Made by a program: the position numbers and the translations under genes | Notes under the pieces: generated by a model | Databases searched by the model: none | What the model was told of the DNA's origin: nothing | What the model saw: the letters and a program-made list of their open reading frames with translations, nothing else | Assembly (NCBI GenBank): GCA_033296885.1 | Contig: MU863896.1 | Coordinates: 186,001 to 250,000 of the forward strand | DNA: 64,000 bases | DNA from: Triangularia verruculosa | Taxonomy: Eukaryota; Ascomycota; Sordariomycetes; Sordariales; Podosporaceae | Reading direction: 5' to 3' | Part shown: positions 21,826 to 32,540 of the stretch, one piece after another | Layout: every line of letters begins with the position of its first letter | Numbering within the stretch: the stretch's first letter is position 1

Positions 21826-22059
21826 ATGGGTCAATTCGATTGGTTCTCCAGCATCGGCGCCACCCCGGAAGCCGTCGCTGTCCTCAACGACCAGCCCATC
21901 CTCTTCACCATCCTCCTCGTCGTCCTTGTCGCCATCACCCTTGAGATACTTCTCATCTGGTACATTCACTACGCCACCATGAAGCCCGAGCAAAAGAAGG
22001 CCAAAGAGGACAAGAAGAAGAAGAAGCAAGAAGGGAAGGGCGGCGGCGCCAAGAAATAA
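21826..22059 (+). CDS. Small single-pass membrane protein, unknown function
   Basis: A single exon of 77 codons with ATG in good context (TCACAATGG). The N-terminal ~25 residues are polar to amphipathic (MGQFDWFSSIGATPEAV). One clear membrane span follows at residues ~25-48 (ILFTILLVVLVAITLEILLIWYI). The C-terminal ~25 residues are extremely Lys-rich and end GGGAKK. The Lys-rich tail and KxKK-like end suggest an ER or secretory membrane protein with a cytosolic tail. I cannot place it in a named family. Codon use is typical of highly expressed genes in this window (C-ending codons), which supports it being real. Confidence 0.75.
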   Translation: MGQFDWFSSIGATPEAVAVLNDQPILFTILLVVLVAITLEILLIWYIHYATMKPEQKKAKEDKKKKKQEGKGGGAKK

Positions 22060-22474
22060 GCTTACGGCGTACCCTGTGGAAATCGAGTTTCAACAGAGGC
22101 AGGAGGGGGGCCATTTTCCGCATATCCATCCACGGTGCAAATTGAAGCGACGCATTCAGTATGCCGCGGAGGCTGTGGATCCTGGAAGGGCCGGCAAGAA
22201 AACAGCTCCTCGCAACTGAAATCGGGGGGATCGAGGCCAGGCGACAATCTGTTCCGCCAACTGGTCCGGCGGGAATAACTCCGAAAAGATTGATTGTTCG
22301 ACATGGGTTGTATTATTTGGCGTTTGGGACAAGAAATCATTAGTCGTGGCTTTTTTTGTTGGCTTGGTTGTGTCGAGAGTGTAGCGGCTTTAGCCAGCTG
22401 GGTCAGGTCAAATCGACTGGCTCGGGCGAGGTGATTCGCGGTTGTACATATATATTAAACTTCAACCTTCTTCA
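22060..22474. other. Convergent 3' spacer
   Basis: 415 bp between the small membrane protein and the unknown minus-strand gene. No coding signal. Confidence 0.5.
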
Positions 22475-24005
22475 TCATACTCCTTCCTGAAATGCTTTCA
22501 GTGGATATGTGTCATGGTCAGAATCCACGGCATCAAAACTTGAGCTGCGATCCCACCCCTCTTGCTCTGATTGCTCGGTCTCGCTATTCCGTGGAAGGCT
22601 GATGACATTCCCATGTCCATCGGCGTAAAAGTACTCGGCTTCGGAACTGCCTTGCCAGTCACTCGAGTTGATTGCCCCAATATCAGAGGAGGTGAAGGGT
22701 GGGAGTGAGTCGGATTCTGAGCAACTGCCATCATCATCTTCTTCTTCGTCGTCATCAACATCCTCGTAAATACCTTCTGGGATGTCACAATATTTTGTGA
22801 CCGCGTTCATGATTTGGGCGTGTTTTCTTGGATTGCCGAGGGGCTCATCAATTCCCTCTAGAAGCTCTTGCCCACCAAGATGATTTCGAGAAGCCTCTGC
22901 CTGAGTGGTGTCCTGCAAACCGCGTTGTGTCGCCTTCGTCTTCTTAATCGGATCTGGCCGGATACTTGTCTGGCATCGAAGCCAAAGGCGTCTGCGTATC
23001 TCGCCTTCGATTTCTTCCTGAGAATCCCATATTTCCGGGTTGATGGAGCCTGACCTCAAGCTCGCAACCTTCTTTCGTAGGCTAGCTGATCGGGCATATT
23101 TCAGCCGGGCGATACTGCTTGCCAGGGAAGGGATCATTTGTGCGTGTGCTGTCATTGACTTTGAGCTAAACGTCAGCATCTATCCTCGATATTGACAGTT
23201 GTGAACCTCACCTGCAAGTATTGAAGATTCCACACGCCAGGAGCAATGTCAATCAACAACGGCAAGTCTGGATTAGTCTTCGTGACCTTGACTCCCGGTG
23301 TACTCTTCTTGACCCCGATCATTTTGGTGATGGCGATATTCAGCAGTGTCAAAGCCTCCTCCATTCTATCTTCCAAGCCTAATTTGCCTTCTTTCGTAGG
23401 CCGGGTTGAGCCATCTTTTTCGTCTGGCATACTGATACGAAAGTCTATCTCGACTTTGAGCGCTTGGAAACTAGCAACCGGCAGCTCTGGCGGCGCAACG
23501 AGACTGGAGGAGAGGTCCGGGTGGTGAAGAAAGTAGACGGCCTTTAGTTCCTCAATCTCTGGCTCCGTTCCCGATGCGTGTTTGAGTCGCAGATCAAGGC
23601 CAAGCTCCTGCCATATCTGGGCGTATGTTAGCAAGTGACACGGCTGTGTGAATGGAAAAATCACCATACACCGCATCCACTAGCCAGGTGTGCTATTGCA
23701 AGTTCAGTATCGGGTTTGAGGCGCAGATTGCCGAGGGGGGTGCCGTCCACAAATGTCGAGAACTCCAGCTCACAGCCACCACCGGCCTTTGCTATCCAGA
23801 TATCTCCTCTAGAGGAAGCTTCAAAGAGCTCGAAAATGCTGGGAACGTGGTGCCGATCGTCGATAGCGTCTGGATCGATGTCCCAATAATAATCGGGCAA
23901 CGAAAGACTACAAGAACATGAAAGAATGACTGACAAATCGGAGTGCTGAGTGGTGGCTAGAATGCCCCCAAGGTCGAATCCAAATGTCTGCAGACTGTCA
24001 TCCAT
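22475..24005 (-). CDS. Uncharacterised acidic protein
   Basis: Three exons, 24005-23670, 23616-23212 and 23158-22475, are separated by two 53-nt introns and encode 474 aa. All exons are whole multiples of three. The last acceptor must be the AAAG at 23160-23159, since the TTTAG just before it would bring an in-frame stop. Recognisable features are few: an N-terminal ~110 residues of mixed hydrophobic strands, a middle region with PELPVASFQALKVEIDFRI and a helix EEALTLLNIAITKMI, and a basic stretch (SIARLKYARSASLRKKVASLR). The C-terminus is acidic, with a DVDDDEEEDDD run and many Ser. No signal peptide or membrane span. I do not recognise the family. The consistent splice sites argue for a real gene. 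Confidence 0.75.
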
Positions 24006-24997
24006 GGCAAAAGTGCTGTTCCTCAATGGATGAGGGAAAGCGAGGGGCCACTTGCAGAAAATCGAAGGTGTCCTGTGCCAAAGGTGCGGACAAGGAAAGA
24101 ACGTCCCGGGCAAGGCAAGTTCTACGCAGGAGGGCACACGAGGAGGCTGTCAGCACCTTCCAACCATGAGGAAAGTCATTTCACATGATTCCCTGCCCGG
24201 CTGGTGGCAGTCAATGATTTCTAGGTGTTATGCTAGATGCAAAATAGACGGCGGCCGCCAAAGAGACCCGACCCTCTCGTTGTTTTGTGTAAAACCGACT
24301 CTTCCCCACGGTCTCCTCTAAGTGCGTATCGAGGGATGCAAAATGCTATCAAGCCCCAAGTATCAAAATGCCAACCCAAGTTCCCGGTTTTGTATCCGCC
24401 GTGTGTCCAAGTGACTTCTTTTACCAAGCAAGTGCGAAAAAGAAAGAGAAGAGAAAAAAGAACATCGGCCACCCAAAACACCAATTTTTGTCTGATATGA
24501 CCAACGTCAAAAGAGATATGAGACTGCAAAGTCTCGAAACACAGTACAGAGACACGCAAATCTATCAGGACCGCCCCAAAGCATGCAAAACTCCCAGAGC
24601 CAAATGCAAAACCAGCCGAAGCTAGCTCCGAGCCAGCAAAGGGGAGAACCGGTACAATCTCCCTCCACAAGAGAATCTAAACAGGAGATTAAGTGCCAGT
24701 GTCGCCGTCAGCCACGAGAGAAGTGGAATTACCAAGTCTCAATGCGAAGAGCCCAGGGCCCTAAGGATCATGAAGGACATGGAAACACCAAGATGGGAAG
24801 AAATAGAAAAAAAGAAGAAACCACTTCCGCCTCAAATAGAACTCAGTTGCTTCCTAAAATGGAAACACCCCGGACTACCGACCTCCGAACCCAAATATCG
24901 GATCGATTTTTCTCTTGCTAGGCTGTCGCTTTTGCACTTGATGGGGTGCGCGGGTGCTCGGTGAATGTCGTCCGTGAGATATGGCTGAGCCTCGAGA
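24006..24997. other. Intergenic, no supported gene
   Basis: About 1 kb between the start of the unknown gene and the 3' end of the Nudix gene, both on the minus strand. A-rich plus strand near 24420-24480 and 24800. Frames here lack any motif. Confidence 0.45.
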
Positions 24998-25613
24998 TCA
25001 CCTCTTCATCGTGGAGCGCTGCAGGGCCGCTTGCAGTTCAGGGCGATCCTTGAGCTGCTCATAGGCCTCGGCATAGGTGAACCACTTGCGCTCGCGCTTC
25101 TCCTTCTCGGGCCACTCTAGCTCCTCGCTGTTGACGGTAGCCTCGTAGAAGCGGTACAAGGCGATCTCCTTCGGCTTTGACTTGCCCGATGAACTCTGCT
25201 TCTTGCGGGGGTTGGTCTCCTGGATGTCGCCCAAATCATAGTCGATCGTCACCAGAATGCCAGCCTCCTCCCAAGCCTCGCGCGCAGCAGCCTCAGGGCA
25301 CTCCTCGTCCAGCTCCCAGCCACCTTTGGGGAGCACCCAGCCCTTCCGCCGGGTGGACTGGATCATGAGCACATAGCTCTTGTCGGCTGACAAAGGCACC
25401 ACGCCGGCCACCAAACGCTCGCCTTTGGGGCTATATCCTGCGAGGCAAAGAAGTCAGTTCGACCCGGGCGTTTGGACGTCTCCCAGAAACAAGTCCGCAA
25501 TAGCGGTGGGGGCTTTGACAAGCAATTCCCGCAGGACTTGGTTGAAGCAACTTACTTTGCTTGACCCTGCCAGTCCGCGACTCCATGGGACGGCTGCTCG
25601 CACTGGCCGCCAT
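24998..25613 (-). CDS. ddp1: Nudix hydrolase, diphosphoinositol polyphosphate phosphohydrolase type (Ddp1/Aps1)
   Basis: Two exons, 25613-25556 and 25437-24998, with a 118-nt intron; 165 aa. The start MAASASSRPMESRTGRVKQ joins RYSPKGERLVAGVVPL across the intron. The Nudix box is perfect: G-x5-E-x7-R-E-A-W-E-E-A-G-I, starting in the KGGWELDEE segment. The preceding WVLPKGG and following LYRFYEA and RKWFTYAEAYEQL segments match the Ddp1/Aps1/DIPP group, which cleaves diphosphoinositol polyphosphates and diadenosine polyphosphates. An insertion rich in Lys/Ser (RKKQSSSGKSKPK) lies between strands, as in many fungal members. Substrate preference is inferred from family resemblance only. Confidence 0.92.
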
Positions 25614-28600
25614 GATGATTCGGTTGATAGGCCGCAAGGTTTTGTTGTTGTTGAGTACAACCGAGCGGTCGGAAAGAGAGAGATGGTGGTGATAATGACG
25701 TGGGTGATCGGAATATGTTGAGATGTGGGTGAGTGGATGTGTTTCCGGCGCAGTGATGGGGCTGCGCGCTGCAGGTGAGGAAACCCCTTGCTTAAAGATT
25801 GTTGGCGGACATGGTCGGGGAAGAAGTAGTTGCTCGGGTTGTGGGCGAAAGTTAGAGATTGGGGTGGTGGTGGTCCTGGCCAAGGTTTGTGACAGACAGT
25901 GATGGCTTTAAGTCTGTCCGTTGAGAGCGAACAGTGTGGGGCGAGCAAGTGACAGAGCTGAGTTGGTAGTGAATGGCTTGAAGTGAATGGGCCGGGGAAG
26001 CTCAGTTCACTTCAGAAGAGAGCAAACAACCGAATGCAGAGCGCCTCAAAAGACACCTTGCGGTTAGGAGCAAGGCAAGTGAATGAGCGAGTGGGAGACA
26101 GAGGGGGAGAGACAAGAGTTGTCGACTCTTGTGTCTTGTGCGGCGCAGTTCTCGGCTCTGATCCCTACTCTTGTGTAACGAACAGGTGTTCTGCAGCAGC
26201 GACAACAAGAGAAGCTCGGTGGCACTTTGCAGGGCGGAAGAGAGTGTGAAGCTCTACCTCGAAGGCGAAAAGCTTCGGGAGGGCGGAGGTTATGGTTCGT
26301 GGGGCGTTGAAGTTGCGCGACGTTGGCGTCGGAGAAGAACTTTTTGGCTTTTGGCACTTTACGCGAACGCGCTCGGCGGCCGGCAACGGAGTCCACGCTG
26401 ACACTTCAAAGGCGGTCGCCCACACAACGACACAGCTGAAGAATCAAGGAAGGCAGGCCTGGACCACACCTGCAGGGCAGGACAGGCTGCAGCGGAAAGG
26501 GGAAACAAAAACAATAAAAAGTATCGTTGCTACGTGGATGCTGTCAGAGCTCAAGGATAGCTCTGGGGTCTCGGGCTGGTGGGCACACCGTTTGGTGCCC
26601 CCAGATCAGGAAGAGGGAGGGGCAGTTTTGCAGTGGGATAGAGTTGGCTTTTATGCTCTACCCGGGGACATCTGCTGCGTACATGATGCGTACAGGTACA
26701 TGGCCATGGCCCATGGGGGAGAACAGAACTCGTCTCTTTGGGTTGGGACAAGCCGGAGCCATCAAGGCGAAAGAAAGGCTAGCCCACGAGCAGGTCCCTG
26801 CAACCTGTACTTGTCTGGCCCTCTAGGTGGCGTGTGTGCTGCCGTGGCAGGGGGGCAGCTCAAGCCTCTCTGCTGTTTCCCCAAAAGGGTTCCCCACATG
26901 GCAGCGAGGGGCATGACGGACGGGAGCCCGGCGTGAGCAAAAAGCCATGGGGGAAAAAGGATGGAGCAAGGAAGTGGCAGAGCACAATGGGGGAAAGAGG
27001 AAGTTCCAACAAGGAGCACTACTAATCTTCTGCCAATTCTGGCCGAGTAGCAACGAAAACACTTCCCGGTCGCGTGGGGTAGGTACATGTCTACCTGCCA
27101 TCCGCTTACCTACACCACCGAAAGGTGTTTCTGGCACCCGGTATCTGGCGACTGGCAACACCGCCCTGGCAGTGTTCTGGGCTGCCACTGGGCGGCCAGA
27201 TAAAAGTTTAACGCCGCGGTTCCACTTCCAAGTGTTCGGGTTTGGTTTCCCCGGCATATTCATGACCTCCGTGCCGACAGAAGAGAGACTTTGAGAAACC
27301 CTCATTTGTGTGGGGGTTTCTATAATTCAAGTTCACCGAGTCAGGCTTGGTTCTGGTCTCACTGTCGCTTGACTGCCGAAGTCCTGTTGAAGAGAATGTC
27401 ACTCCCGTCTCGGGATGTTGGAGCGGATTACTAGCTAGCCAGCACGGACCACATCCGGAACAAGCTTTGTGTTATCCGTGGTGACGACAGATCGATCAGC
27501 CCGCTCCCCACATCTCCATCTTTCGGATATCGTGGGCTGTCTGTCTGTCACGAGCGTGTCTGTTGTTCGTGCCGAAACCATTCCAGATCACGGCTTCAAG
27601 AACTGCATATGATTACAAGATACATTAGCTGCTCGCCTGGAATTTTCTCGAATCATATCCACTCTCGCATCCCGTGGCAAAGCCCCTGGATCAACCAGCA
27701 ATGAAAGCTGCACATTGGACTAGTGCGGGGCAGCGAGCGGTTCGCGGTTCGCACTCTGGAGTGGGGGTCACACACCATTGGACCCCGACGTCTTGACTGT
27801 TGGGTGCAGAAGGTTGTTGCTTCCCGTCTCTTCTTCCCAGCCTCACAACCTGAGTGACAGCTTCAAAGGGCCATCAAGCCTGCCTGCTGGGTGTACACCT
27901 GACGACTCTTGGCTAATTGCCTCGCTCCTCCGATTCATTTTCTATACGCATCACATTCCCAAGAGAGCCGCCTGGCCCTCCACACTGTGGGGAATACATC
28001 CACGGCTCCTTTGCGTTTCCAGCACCCAACGTTGCCCCGCTGAGTTTACTTTGGGGTTCACGGCCGCTGTACGACACTCGGACAGTCCTGTTCGTTTCCT
28101 GGAGACAGGGCCTCAAGTCAGCACTTCATTGCCATCAGCCTGATTGGATCCGGCTCTGATCGACCACTTCTTGACGTCGACGGAAACTGGACACATCACG
28201 ACGGATCTGGCACCTTGCCGCCCTTCTTGACGACACATACTGCACAGTATCGTTCCGTCAGCTTCCGTCCATCACGCATCCATCCCGTCCTCCACGGCCA
28301 TTTCACCCGACCCCAGGGCCCCTGCCCGACTCCGGCGTGTGGGTAGCACGGCTCGGCCCCACGCTTTCTTGACCAGCTGTTAGTGTCAGCTGCGGTAGCA
28401 GGGCAAGGCAGCAGAATGGCAGGGACCAGCCCACATCTGCACACCCCTGGCGATGCTGCGGCACCACTGTCATACATGTATCCAATCGGTGAGTTGCTTC
28501 TTCCTCAGCTCCCCAAGGCTCCTCACCCAACCATCTGGGCCATGTGCATCAATCGGGCACTACCGTTGGCCATCTCGCCTTGCCCACGCGATCTCCTCCC

Positions 28601-28849
28601 GCATTCTGTACTTGACGGGTGGTCGTATGTTATGTTCAACGATCAACAGTCTCACCATTGTGTTTCCTCTATCCCACACATCCGTCCGCATTCTCTTCGT
28701 TTTCTTATGTCAGAGATACACGCATCTTGATGGCAAGATTACGTCTTGATCATTGTTTGGCTGTTTACCCGTCTTGACTTTGGTCAGGGAAGCCCATATT
28801 GCCGTGCCTGTTCAAGATAGTTGGAATGTACCGGCCATGTTGCTGACAG
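25614..28849. other. Long divergent intergenic region
   Basis: 3.2 kb between the divergent Nudix and Ate1 genes. Short frames of up to ~210 codons occur on both strands, but they overlap each other, lack motifs and have neutral codon use. It must contain both promoters and probably the unresolved first exon of ate1 near its right edge. Confidence 0.4.
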
Positions 28850-30590
28850 CTGAGTGATGTAGGATACAGCAACTCTTCAGAGTGTGGATACTGTCGTGCA
28901 AACTCCAATGGTCAGTCGGATAAGAAACGTAATACCCCTTTTCCTCTGGTAACCTTGTGTTGGCCCCGAACACCTTCAAGTTCCAAGACTTGATATGCTC
29001 TCACGTGGACACAAAAGGAGAGACTGCTATGCAACATATAGGCAGCTGAACAGGGCTGATAAAGTACTCCAAAGGCACCTCCATTACCTTCTGGAACTAT
29101 TGACTGATTTCCAAAGCCTTGGTTGTAACTAGCAGTCTCCTCGCTTTTTGTCCACGCCGTGCCCCCCAACTTTCTCGTCTTCTCAGAGGGGAGCCTTCTG
29201 AGGGACATACAGCTCACTCCTGGTATTCTCTGGCGAGGTCGAGCTAACACCGGTGTTTCTTGTAGGCTGGTCATATTATGCAGTGTCGAGTTCTTTAGAG
29301 CCAGCCTTTTACCAAAAGCTCGTGGACAGATTTTGGAGACGCTCGGGAACCTTGCTCTACCGGCCAAATCAAAAGAATTCATGTTGTCCACACTACACCC
29401 TCCGCCTAGACTCGGCGCAGTACAAGCCAACCAAGGACCAACGGCAGGCTGTCAACCGCTTCAACCGCCACGTTCTCGGAGAAACATATGCACGAGATGC
29501 TGCGCGGCGGTATCCACAGTCACGCGAGCAAGTGAGGAAGCGAAACAATGAATTCGACCTAGTCAGCAGGATCCATGAGTCCGAAGCGAGGTACCTCCCG
29601 CAGCCCCCACCGGCGCCATCCCACGAATTCACAGTCGCGCTAGAGCCCGATACCTTCACCGAAGAGAAGTATGGAGTGTTCGAAAACTACCAGCGCGTCG
29701 TCCACCGTGAGCCACCGTCTAAAATATCTCGCGGGGGATTCAGGAGATTCTTATGCGACTCGCCATTGAATCGTGGTGTCATGGTGGGGGCCGATGGGAC
29801 CGAACGCAAATTGGGTTCCTACCACCAGTGCTATCGAATCGACGGCCAGCTCGTCGCCGTTGGTGTCTTGGATCTCTTGCCCAACGCAGTCAGTGCCGTC
29901 TATTTCTTGTACCACGAGTCGATTCACTCACTCAGCCCGGGCAAACTCGGGGCGATGAGGGAGATTGCCTTAGCTCGTGAAGAAGGATACCAATGGTGGT
30001 ACCCGGGTTACTACGTTCACACTTGCGCCAAAATGCGGTACAAGATTGACTATAAACCGCAATATGTCCTAGATCCGGAGACTTTGCAGTGGGACCCCCT
30101 AGACAAGGAGATGCTTGCGCTGTATGACAAGCAGCAGTACGTCTCCTTATCAAGGGAGAGGAAACGGCAGCAAAGGTTGATGACCGGCGACGGTGCGGCT
30201 GACAGCAGCGGTGACGAAGAGGCCAACGGCAGGGATGACGAGGAGGCTGGGCAGGACGATGCCCTGAAAGCGTTCTATAGCAAAGTTCAGGGCCATATCA
30301 AAGCCCTCGAAGGGGAAGACGAAGAGGAGGGATTTCTCCTTACAAGCGATATGCCCGGCATTCCCTCCTTGGCGGAAATGGAAGAGCTTGATATGGGTGG
30401 CCTGTTACTCAAGTCAGACCAACTTGACAGGTTCATTCGGGCTGAAGAGCTGGTCATATGGGATTCGGAGGATATCGGCCCGCATGGGGGACTCAAATCG
30501 AGGATCGCAGAGCTGGTGGCGGCCATCGGCCCGGATCTGATGGGGGGAATCTGCCTGGATTTCAGGAAGCGGGTCAACAGACTGAGTTAG
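28850..30590 (+). CDS. ate1: Arginyl-tRNA-protein transferase Ate1 (5' end unresolved)
   Basis: Two exons are clear, 28850-28910 and 29266-30590, giving 461 codons; an upstream first exon with the ATG is not found. The short exon encodes VGYSNSSECGYC, the conserved N-terminal Cys motif of R-transferases, and joins GWSYYAVSSSLEPAFYQ in exact phase across a 355-nt intron (donor gtcagt, branch gagctaac, acceptor tgtag). Family blocks follow: WRRSGTLLYRP, SCCPHYTLRLDSAQ, KPTKDQRQAVNRFN, then the C-terminal domain with SPLNRGVMV, GSYHQCYRIDGQLVAVGVLDLLP, and YQWWYPGYYVHTCAKMRYK. The enzyme transfers Arg to N-terminal Asp/Glu/oxidised Cys in the N-degron pathway. An in-frame TGA just upstream (28844) forces an acceptor near 28849. 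After the TAG at 30588 the same frame stays open for 63 more codons. Confidence 0.9.
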
Positions 30591-31343
30591 AACCCCGGCT
30601 GGACGGTTGAGGCGTTTGAGAAATGGGGCGTGCTTTGGTATCTGCCGGCGTTGAAAAGGGAGGCGTCTCCTCCTCAAACTCCGCCACCCAAGAGGCGGAG
30701 GTTGTTGTCACATGATTTAGGGAAAATAGGCAGATCATATACGAGGAGGATTGATGAGTGGTTGGGGCTTGAAAGGGATTAGGGAAGTGTTTGGGTATCG
30801 TTCTTTTTTGGTTGTAGTAGCGGTGAAAATAAGCGGTTGAAGGGTATATATACCTTATACATCAAGAGCCAATACGAGCATGTTGTTAATAGGTCAACTA
30901 TCTCAAACCTTTGAAGGCGGTAAAGATGTCTTTTATATTGTGTCAAAGGTTTTGAAGGCAGTGGTGGTAGTACCTTGACAACACTTCAAACGGTCCAATT
31001 ATCATACTTAATACCCTTTCATACCTACTGATGCCCGTGTGTGTGGCGTGACAACCGCTTGTTTTGTGTCCGCCATGTACATGATGGGCGAGTGTTAGAC
31101 TTGGACAAGACATAGATATGGGCACGCGACACACGTTGCTTGAACGGGAACTGTACCCGGTCTAATTTTCGCAGGTTGAGATGTCGATTCTCGTCCCTTG
31201 AGCCTTCTCAAGCAGTACCGTTCCTGTGCCTGGCAGCATTCTACCAGAGATATATCCATCACCAGCCTGTCTATAAACAATGTTGAACGCAACTTTTCGG
31301 AGGCGGCATCATGTCGACATGCTGCTTGTGACCAGCACAGCAT
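30591..31343. other. Open extension then 3' spacer of ate1
   Basis: The first 192 bases continue the ate1 frame without interruption to a second TAG (30780-30782). The rest (30783-31343) is the convergent spacer to the minus-strand coiled-coil gene and shows no coding signal. Confidence 0.5.
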
Positions 31344-32540
31344 TTACATCCCCCCTCTCAACTTCTGCAACTGACTGATAAGCCCATATCCACCATACCC
31401 TCCTCCTCCCCCACTTCCAGCACCAGTACCACCACCAGCAGCAGCAGCAGCAGCATTCCCATTCCTACACCCCCCATCATCCCTATCCTCCTCCTGCTTT
31501 TTCACCAAATTCCCACCCTCCCGTCCATTACCCTGCCCCCCACCACCATTCATCTCCCTCAAAAGCCTCTCATGCCTCTCCTCCACCAACCTCGCCAAGC
31601 CCTCCACAAACCTCACCCTCCCCTTTTCTTCGGCGGTCCCCTTCCACACCAGACACAAATCCTTTAGTTCCTCCACCCGTCTCGCAGCATCTTCAATCCC
31701 TTTGATCGGATCTTCTTTGTTGTTTTCCAACAAATCCACAATTTCTTGTTTTAACTCACTCAGGACTTGCTGCCCTTTTTCTTCGGTGGACAACACGTGA
31801 GAAGAATCCGGGGCTGAAACACTCAGAAAAGAGGAGCTGACTGAGGTTTCGGAGGGGGGGAAGACAAAGGACATGGCGGCGCCAAAGGTGGATTGGGTTT
31901 GGGAGAGGCGGGATTTGACGAGGGTTAGGGTGCGGAGGTGGGAGATGGGGGGTGGGTCTGATACCTCTGGGGTTTGGGGAGGGGGGGTAGGTTGGGGAAG
32001 GGGGACAGGGAGGGAGGAGAGGGCGCGGGTGCGGGGGGCGGGGTCGGCGGAGGAGGAGGAGGAGGAGAGGATTGGTTTGATGCCGCCTGGGATGAATTGG
32101 TTGATGTCGCTGTCGAGGGTTTCGGCGAGGGTTTCTGATAGGGAGATGGTTTCTCCTCGCAAGACTTCGACTTCGTAGGCTAGGCGGGAGCCGCTTCGGA
32201 TTATGTCGTCGGTTAACTGGGTTAGGACTGCGGTGAGGCGGGTGGTGTGGGCGTTGAGCTGGGAGAGGGTTGATTGGGCGGTTATGGAGAGGTCGGATAA
32301 GGGGAGGGAGTTGGGTTGGGGGTTGGATTTGGAGGTTTGTAAAGGGGGGAGGGTGGAGTTGAGGTAGGAGGCTGGGTCGAAGGAGGGGACGAGGAAGTCT
32401 GTGAGGAAGGGGTCGGCGACGTGGTCGGATAGGGGTTGGGTGGGTTGGCGGGATTGGTTGCGGGCGTGGATGGCGATGTCTCGCGTGCGGGAGGCTGCGC
32501 TGCTTTGGCGGCGGCGGGTGGCTTTGGAGTCCCAGGCCAT
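31344..32540 (-). CDS. Coiled-coil protein, possible Cog7-type Golgi tethering subunit
   Basis: A single exon of 398 aa. The N-terminus is basic and polar, then reads DPFLTDFLVPSFDPASYLNSTLPPLQ, a pattern seen at the start of COG complex subunits. A long helical heptad-like segment follows (TLSQLNAHTTRLTAVLTQL, then SGSRLAYEVEVLRGE, then LAETLDSDINQFI). A Pro/Ser-rich linker comes next, then a second helical block (QQVLSELKQEIVDLLEN, KGIEDAARRVEELKDL, RFVEGLARLVEERHERLL). The C-terminus has poly-Ala and poly-Gly tracts and ends LISQLQKLRGGM. Fungal Cog7 proteins are much shorter than animal ones, so the length is compatible. The COG assignment is a guess from the N-terminal pattern and coiled coils. 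The gene itself is sound. Confidence 0.7.
   Translation of the reverse strand: MAWDSKATRRRQSSAASRTRDIAIHARNQSRQPTQPLSDHVADPFLTDFLVPSFDPASYLNSTLPPLQTSKSNPQPNSLPLSDLSITAQSTLSQLNAHTTRLTAVLTQLTDDIIRSGSRLAYEVEVLRGETISLSETLAETLDSDINQFIPGGIKPILSSSSSSADPAPRTRALSSLPVPLPQPTPPPQTPEVSDPPPISHLRTLTLVKSRLSQTQSTFGAAMSFVFPPSETSVSSSFLSVSAPDSSHVLSTEEKGQQVLSELKQEIVDLLENNKEDPIKGIEDAARRVEELKDLCLVWKGTAEEKGRVRFVEGLARLVEERHERLLREMNGGGGQGNGREGGNLVKKQEEDRDDGGCRNGNAAAAAAGGGTGAGSGGGGGYGGYGLISQLQKLRGGM

Noticed and set aside
26292..26936. 214-codon plus-strand frame in the Nudix-ate1 gap
   Set aside because: No recognisable domain, mixed low-quality composition, and equally long frames on the other strand.
28383..28730. 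Frame just upstream of ate1 as its first exon
   Set aside because: A good donor (gtatgt near 28625) exists, but its phase would produce an immediate stop with the CGYC exon.
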